Below, in pieces: positions 6,102 through 8,617 of a stretch of 8,617 nucleotides of DNA. Each line of letters starts with the position of its first letter. Position 1 is the first letter of the stretch. This DNA comes from Acholeplasmatales bacterium (GTDB lineage: Bacteria > Bacillota_I > Bacilli_A > Acholeplasmatales > Anaeroplasmataceae), in contig CAAGJD010000203.1 of NCBI GenBank assembly GCA_900770055.1, positions 1 to 8,617 of the forward strand. The letters are read 5' to 3'. The notes under the pieces were generated by a model. It had not been told where the DNA came from, searched no databases, and saw nothing but the letters and a program-made list of their open reading frames with translations. Made by a program: the position numbers and the translations under genes.

Positions 6102-7733
6102 TTATTCAACTGCAATAATAAATGAATAAATATCTTGCTTTCCTTCGATAATTTCTACATCAATGCTATCATTAAATTCATAGCATAAATCCTCTAAGCA
6201 TTCCATTTCTTCACTTGTTACATCATTTCCACAGAAGAATGTTACAACCTCTGAATCTTCATCAATTGTTTGACCTAATAATTCCTTTAAGGCATCATTT
6301 CTTTCCTTTGTAGAAACGATAATTTCACCATCAGAAATACCCATATAATCTCCAGCAGTAATCTTTATACCACCGATTTCAGTATCTCTAATAGAATATG
6401 TTATTTCACCAGATTTAACATGCTCAATTTGAGCATTCATAGCCTCTAAATTCTCTTCCATTGTTCCTTCAGGGTTAAAGTTGATTAAAGAAGCATATCC
6501 TTGGGCAATAGTCTTAGCTTTAATAACCTCAACATTACTATCCTTAACCATGCTTGCAGCCTGTTTAGCCGCCATAATTACATTAGAGTTATTTGGAACA
6601 ATAATAATGTTATCAGCATTTACAGCCTTAATAGCTTCAACAAATGCTTCAGTTGAAGGGTTCATAGTTTGACCACCCTCAATAACATAATCAGCACCTA
6701 AATCCTTAAATGTTTGAACAATACCATCACCAAAGCATACAGTAATTAACGCAAATGGCTTTCTTGGTGCTAGCTTTGGCTCTGACTTAGCACCCTCTTT
6801 TAAATTAGAATGCTGTAATCTCATGTTTTCAATCTTTAATGTTACAAATTCACCTTGCTTTTGAGCTATTTCTAATGCTCTACCAGGTCTATTTGTATGA
6901 ACATGAACCTTAACAATATTCTCATCACGAACAACTACAAGTGAATCACCTAATAATGACAATGCTGCCTTTAGGTCCTTCTCTTCAAATGTTTCTGGCT
7001 TCTTTAAATCAATAATAAATTCTGTACAGTAACCAAATTTAATATCAGCATCTACTGAGCTTGCGGCATTCTTTTGTGCTTCAACATGGTCATCAACTGC
7101 TTCTAACATATCTCCGTTAAGAGCCATAACCATACCTTCAACTATTTTTAAGAATCCAGCTCCACCTGAATCTACTACACCAGCTTCCTTTAATACTGGT
7201 AAAAGATTTGGAGTATTTGCTAAAGATCTCTTAGCCTCCTCGATATAGCAAGCTAATAAATCATTAATTGTTTTGAATTGTTTAATTCTAGACTTTGTAT
7301 TTTCAGCAGCCTCTCTTACTACAGTAAGAATTGTACCCTCGACAGGTTCCATAACTGCCTTATATGCTATTGCACATCCAGACTCTAGACATGCCATAAA
7401 TTCTTCAATCGTTAAATAATTATGTTGTATTTCTGAAAGGCCAACATATAAACCTCTAAAAAATTGAGATAAGATAACACCTGAGTTACCTCTAGCTCCC
7501 ATTAATGCACCTCTTGATAAAACCTTAGCACATTCTATTATTGAACTAGATTCACAGCTGTTAAGCTCTCTAATACCAGATGTAACAGTCATCGCCATAT
7601 TAGTACCTGTATCTCCATCAGGAACAGGGAATACATTTAATTGGTCAATTTCTGCATGATTATTCTTTAAATTGATAGCTCCGTTTATTACCATCTTTTT
7701 AAAAAGTGCAACATCAATACATCTAACACCCAT
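6102..7733 (-). CDS. fakA: fatty acid kinase, ATP-binding subunit FakA (YloV/DAK2 family)
   Basis: FakA phosphorylates fatty acids held by a FakB partner, giving acyl-phosphate for phospholipid synthesis. The protein has 543 aa (B. subtilis YloV about 553). The DhaL-like kinase domain (about 10-205) shows VFPVPDGDTGTNM (34-46) with the Asp metal ligands 39 and 41, then SRGALMGARGNSGVILSQ (73-90) and a Gly-rich DSGGAGFLKIVEG (188-200). A middle domain carries Cys236, His277 and His279 (VKVHVHT), the positions expected for its zinc site. A C-terminal DegV-like domain follows from about residue 325. The ATG (7731-7733) has a perfect AGGAGG at 7743-7748. No fakB is in the window. Unlike in Bacillus, no yloU (Asp23 family) gene lies between it and rpmB. 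Confidence 0.95.
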   Translation of the reverse strand: MGVRCIDVALFKKMVINGAINLKNNHAEIDQLNVFPVPDGDTGTNMAMTVTSGIRELNSCESSSIIECAKVLSRGALMGARGNSGVILSQFFRGLYVGLSEIQHNYLTIEEFMACLESGCAIAYKAVMEPVEGTILTVVREAAENTKSRIKQFKTINDLLACYIEEAKRSLANTPNLLPVLKEAGVVDSGGAGFLKIVEGMVMALNGDMLEAVDDHVEAQKNAASSVDADIKFGYCTEFIIDLKKPETFEEKDLKAALSLLGDSLVVVRDENIVKVHVHTNRPGRALEIAQKQGEFVTLKIENMRLQHSNLKEGAKSEPKLAPRKPFALITVCFGDGIVQTFKDLGADYVIEGGQTMNPSTEAFVEAIKAVNADNIIIVPNNSNVIMAAKQAASMVKDSNVEVIKAKTIAQGYASLINFNPEGTMEENLEAMNAQIEHVKSGEITYSIRDTEIGGIKITAGDYMGISDGEIIVSTKERNDALKELLGQTIDEDSEVVTFFCGNDVTSEEMECLEDLCYEFNDSIDVEIIEGKQDIYSFIIAVE

Positions 7734-7880
7734 ATGGTAATCCTCCTAAGATAAAAATATATATGAATGGACTTATGTCCGTTTATTAAAAATTAATAAT
7801 CTTATGATTTTTTCTAAAACCATAAAAACATAAAATTCAATTACACACCATCTCCAAAATAAATTAACAATCCTATTTTT

Positions 7881-7907
7881 GTCTATTTTTAACTTATCCC
7901 AATAGAC
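7881..7907 (-). promoter_or_regulatory. hairpin near the 5' end of the fakA leader
   Basis: A perfect 7-bp inverted repeat (GTCTATT/AATAGAC) encloses 13 bases. It would start about 10 bases into the transcript made from the fakA promoter, suggesting an mRNA-stabilising or regulatory leader structure. No T-run follows, so it is not a terminator. The function is inferred. Confidence 0.35.
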
Positions 7908-7923
7908 AATCATTGACATTACA

Positions 7924-7952
7924 AATATATCACTTTTATTGTCAATTGTCAA
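7924..7952 (-). promoter_or_regulatory. near-consensus sigma-A promoter for fakA
   Basis: On the minus strand a perfect TTGACA (7947-7952), a 17-base spacer and TATATT (7924-7929, five of six matches). Predicted transcription start near 7917 gives a leader of about 185 bases before the fakA ATG. The -35 is part of a direct repeat TTGACAATTGACAA. Confidence 0.7.
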
Positions 7953-8170
7953 ATTATTCAATTAATAATGGCTAATTATTTGTTGAATTATCAACAATTC
8001 TTAAAAATTCTCGAAAATTCATAAAAATCATTCGTTTTATAATGATTGATAGATGAATAAAGTATAATATACTTAACAATTTTAAAGCATTTAAATGCAG
8101 AATATCTACTAATGATCCCTAAAAAGAAAAAACAATAATGTTTAATTTTTAGCTTTTTTTGAAAAAACAC

Positions 8171-8199
8171 TTGCATAATTATTGATAATAGAGTATACT
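8171..8199 (+). promoter_or_regulatory. promoter of rpmB
   Basis: TTGCAT (8171-8176), 17-base spacer, TATACT (8194-8199). The -10 matches five of six positions, the -35 only the first three. An A/T tract (8154-8167) lies just upstream and could act as an UP element. Transcription would begin near 8206, giving a leader of about 35 bases. Confidence 0.65.
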
Positions 8200-8225
8200 T
8201 AAAAGGCTGAATGAAAAATTCGTCT

Positions 8226-8234
8226 AAAGGAGGT
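8226..8234 (+). promoter_or_regulatory. ribosome binding site that fixes the rpmB start
   Basis: AAAGGAGGT, six bases before ATG 8241-8243. An in-frame ATG at 8211 would place this site inside the coding region and add ten residues (MKNSSKGGKN) foreign to L28, so 8241 is the start. Confidence 0.9.
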
Positions 8235-8240
8235 AAGAAT

Positions 8241-8429
8241 ATGGCAAAGTGCTATATTACTGGTAAAACAACTGTTACTGGTAACAAAAGATCTCATGCT
8301 TTAAACGCTACTCGTCGTACTTGGAAGGCAAACCTTCAAACTGTACGTATTAAGGATGAAAACGGAAATGTTAAGAAGGTTAAGATTTCTGCAAGAGCTT
8401 TAAAGAAGGGAAATATCGAAAGAGCTTAA
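8241..8429 (+). CDS. rpmB: 50S ribosomal protein L28
   Basis: L28 is a small protein of the large ribosomal subunit. From ATG 8241 it has 62 aa, the same as B. subtilis L28. Family features: MAKCYITGKTTVTGNKRSHA at the N-terminus, then ATRRTWKANLQTVRI (about 23-37) and VKISARALKKGNIERA at the C-terminus. Only one Cys (Cys4) is present, so this is the zinc-free (C-minus) form common in Bacilli. It is the only plus-strand gene with full support, transcribed divergently from fakA as a single-gene unit with its own promoter and terminator. Codons are more GC-rich at third positions than in its neighbours (CGT, AAG, AAC), as expected for a highly expressed gene. Confidence 0.97.
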   Translation: MAKCYITGKTTVTGNKRSHALNATRRTWKANLQTVRIKDENGNVKKVKISARALKKGNIERA

Positions 8430-8454
8430 TTAAAGCTAAATTATTAACGCATCT

Positions 8455-8477
8455 AACTGGCCAAGCCAGTTTTTTTG
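8455..8477 (+). terminator. intrinsic terminator of rpmB
   Basis: AACTGGC (8455-8461), loop CAA, GCCAGTT (8465-8471) gives a 7-bp stem, followed by a run of T up to 8476 and a further GCTTTTTA. It lies 25 bases after the rpmB stop. Confidence 0.88.
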
Positions 8478-8540
8478 CTTTTTATATGGAGTAAATTTAA
8501 AAAGGGGCTGTGAAAAAATAAACAGCTCCAAGAAATAATA

Positions 8541-8588
8541 AAAACGGGGTTTCAAACCAGTGAAAAATCTGGAATGGAACCCCGTTTT
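8541..8588. repeat. long nested hairpin inside the IS-like end
   Basis: Arms AAAACGGGGTTTC (8541-8553) and GGAACCCCGTTTT (8576-8588) pair over 13 bp with one G-T. Inside lie a 3x3 internal loop and a second stem, CCAG/CTGG (8557-8560, 8569-8572), around an 8-base loop. T-rich flanks exist on both sides, better on the minus strand, so it may terminate transcription both ways. Such hairpins can shield a transposase gene from outside read-through. Confidence 0.75.
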
Positions 8589-8604
8589 GTGGTATAATTT
8601 AGGT

Positions 8605-8617
8605 ATGGAAAATCCGA
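8605..8617 (+). CDS. possible transposase start, truncated (M-E-N-P...)
   Basis: An ATG lies 7 bases after a perfect TATAAT (8593-8598), and four codons (MENP) fit before the contig ends. The position behind the IS-like terminal repeat and hairpin suggests a transposase. There is no properly spaced ribosome binding site; transcription would start at or next to the ATG, making the mRNA leaderless. Too short to identify; the true start may lie beyond the window. Confidence 0.28.

Larger units (their letters stand above)
7734..8240. other. gene-free divergent intergenic region between fakA and rpmB
   Basis: These 507 very AT-rich bases separate two divergent genes. I find no protein gene with start signal and family resemblance, no tRNA and no riboswitch I recognise. 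The region holds the fakA promoter, the rpmB promoter and several short inverted repeats: 7881-7907 (7-bp stem, 13-base loop), 7980-7997 (TTGTTGA-ATTA-TCAACAA), 8026-8047 (AATCATT/AATGATT) and 8061-8073 (AGTATA-A-TATACT). The open frames at 7773-7961 and 7991-8176 on the minus strand lack ribosome binding sites, and the first begins at TTG upstream of the promoter that it contains. Confidence 0.7.
8504..8617 (+). mobile_element. probable left end of an insertion sequence, cut by the contig end
   Basis: Right after the rpmB terminator the sequence changes to GGGGCTGTGAAAAAA, which resembles the terminal repeats of IS1182-like elements of Bacillota as I recall them. It includes an 8-bp inverted repeat (8504-8511 with 8522-8529), then a long hairpin (8541-8588), a TATAAT (8593-8598) and an ATG (8605). 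A terminal repeat, a protective hairpin and then a transposase start is a typical IS layout. The contig stopping here also fits a multicopy repeat. Only about 114 bases are present, so the family, the outer boundary and the target duplication cannot be confirmed. Confidence 0.5.

Noticed and set aside
6481..6672. 63-codon plus-strand open frame inside fakA, looking hydrophobic
   Set aside because: The hydrophobic run is the antisense reading of fakA codons; no ribosome binding site or promoter supports it.
7773..7961. 62-codon minus-strand open frame upstream of fakA
   Set aside because: It begins with TTG without a ribosome binding site and contains the near-consensus fakA promoter, so it is most likely leader sequence.
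7991..8176. 61-codon minus-strand open frame between fakA and rpmB
   Set aside because: Low-complexity Lys/Phe/Ile composition of AT-rich spacer, no ribosome binding site, no family resemblance; it also reads antisense through the rpmB upstream region.
8211..8240. Ten-codon N-terminal extension of rpmB
   Set aside because: The ribosome binding site of rpmB lies within these codons and L28 proteins start at the MAKC/MARK position.
1..8617. CRISPR array, tRNA, rRNA or phage genes
   Set aside because: No regularly spaced repeats, no tRNA-like cloverleaf or rRNA sequence, and no phage structural or integrase signatures were seen on either strand.

Overview
The window looks like a complete short contig from a low-GC member of the Bacillota, probably Erysipelotrichia or a related Bacilli/Mollicutes-side lineage. 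The signs are a strongly AT-rich sequence, AAGGAGG-type ribosome binding sites, a Bacillus-like C-minus L28, a dnaD-nth pair, a Cse60-type sporulation gene and a fakA-recG-plsX-rnc order. TGA acts as a stop (end of dapB) and Trp is encoded by TGG, so the mycoplasma code is not used. The exact taxon is inference. Bases 1-20 are Illumina adapter, not genome.

Layout from left to right: adapter (1-20); the first 23 codons of an unrecognised minus-strand gene with its own promoter (21-138); a 56-codon cse60-like gene (179-349, minus) with a sigma-A-like promoter; a strong intrinsic terminator (398-430). Next comes a tight minus-strand cluster, read from right to left: recG, plsX, rnc, dapB, a dnaD-like gene and nth (6047 down to 456), with overlaps or short gaps. 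A second intrinsic terminator (6061-6091) separates recG from fakA (6102-7733, minus). A 507-base gene-free divergent region (7734-8240) carries a near-consensus promoter towards fakA and another towards rpmB (8241-8429, plus). After the rpmB terminator, the last about 115 bases look like the outer end of an insertion sequence, cut off by the contig end just inside a putative transposase start.

Functionally this is housekeeping. FakA and PlsX both make acyl-phosphate for phospholipid synthesis, from exogenous fatty acids and from acyl-ACP respectively. RecG, the DnaD-like protein and Nth belong to replication and repair; RNase III to RNA processing; DapB to diaminopimelate/lysine synthesis; L28 to the ribosome. 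Compared with the Bacillus order (rpmB-yloU-yloV-...-recG-fapR-plsX-fabD-fabG-acpP-rnc-smc-ftsY), the genes yloU, fapR, fabD, fabG and acpP are absent between the shared genes, and dapB-dnaD-nth follows rnc. I found no convincing new biological system. The points worth a second look are adapter contamination, an overlooked small sporulation gene, operator-like palindromes, an orphan ribosome binding site, the terminator abutting recG, and the structured IS end.
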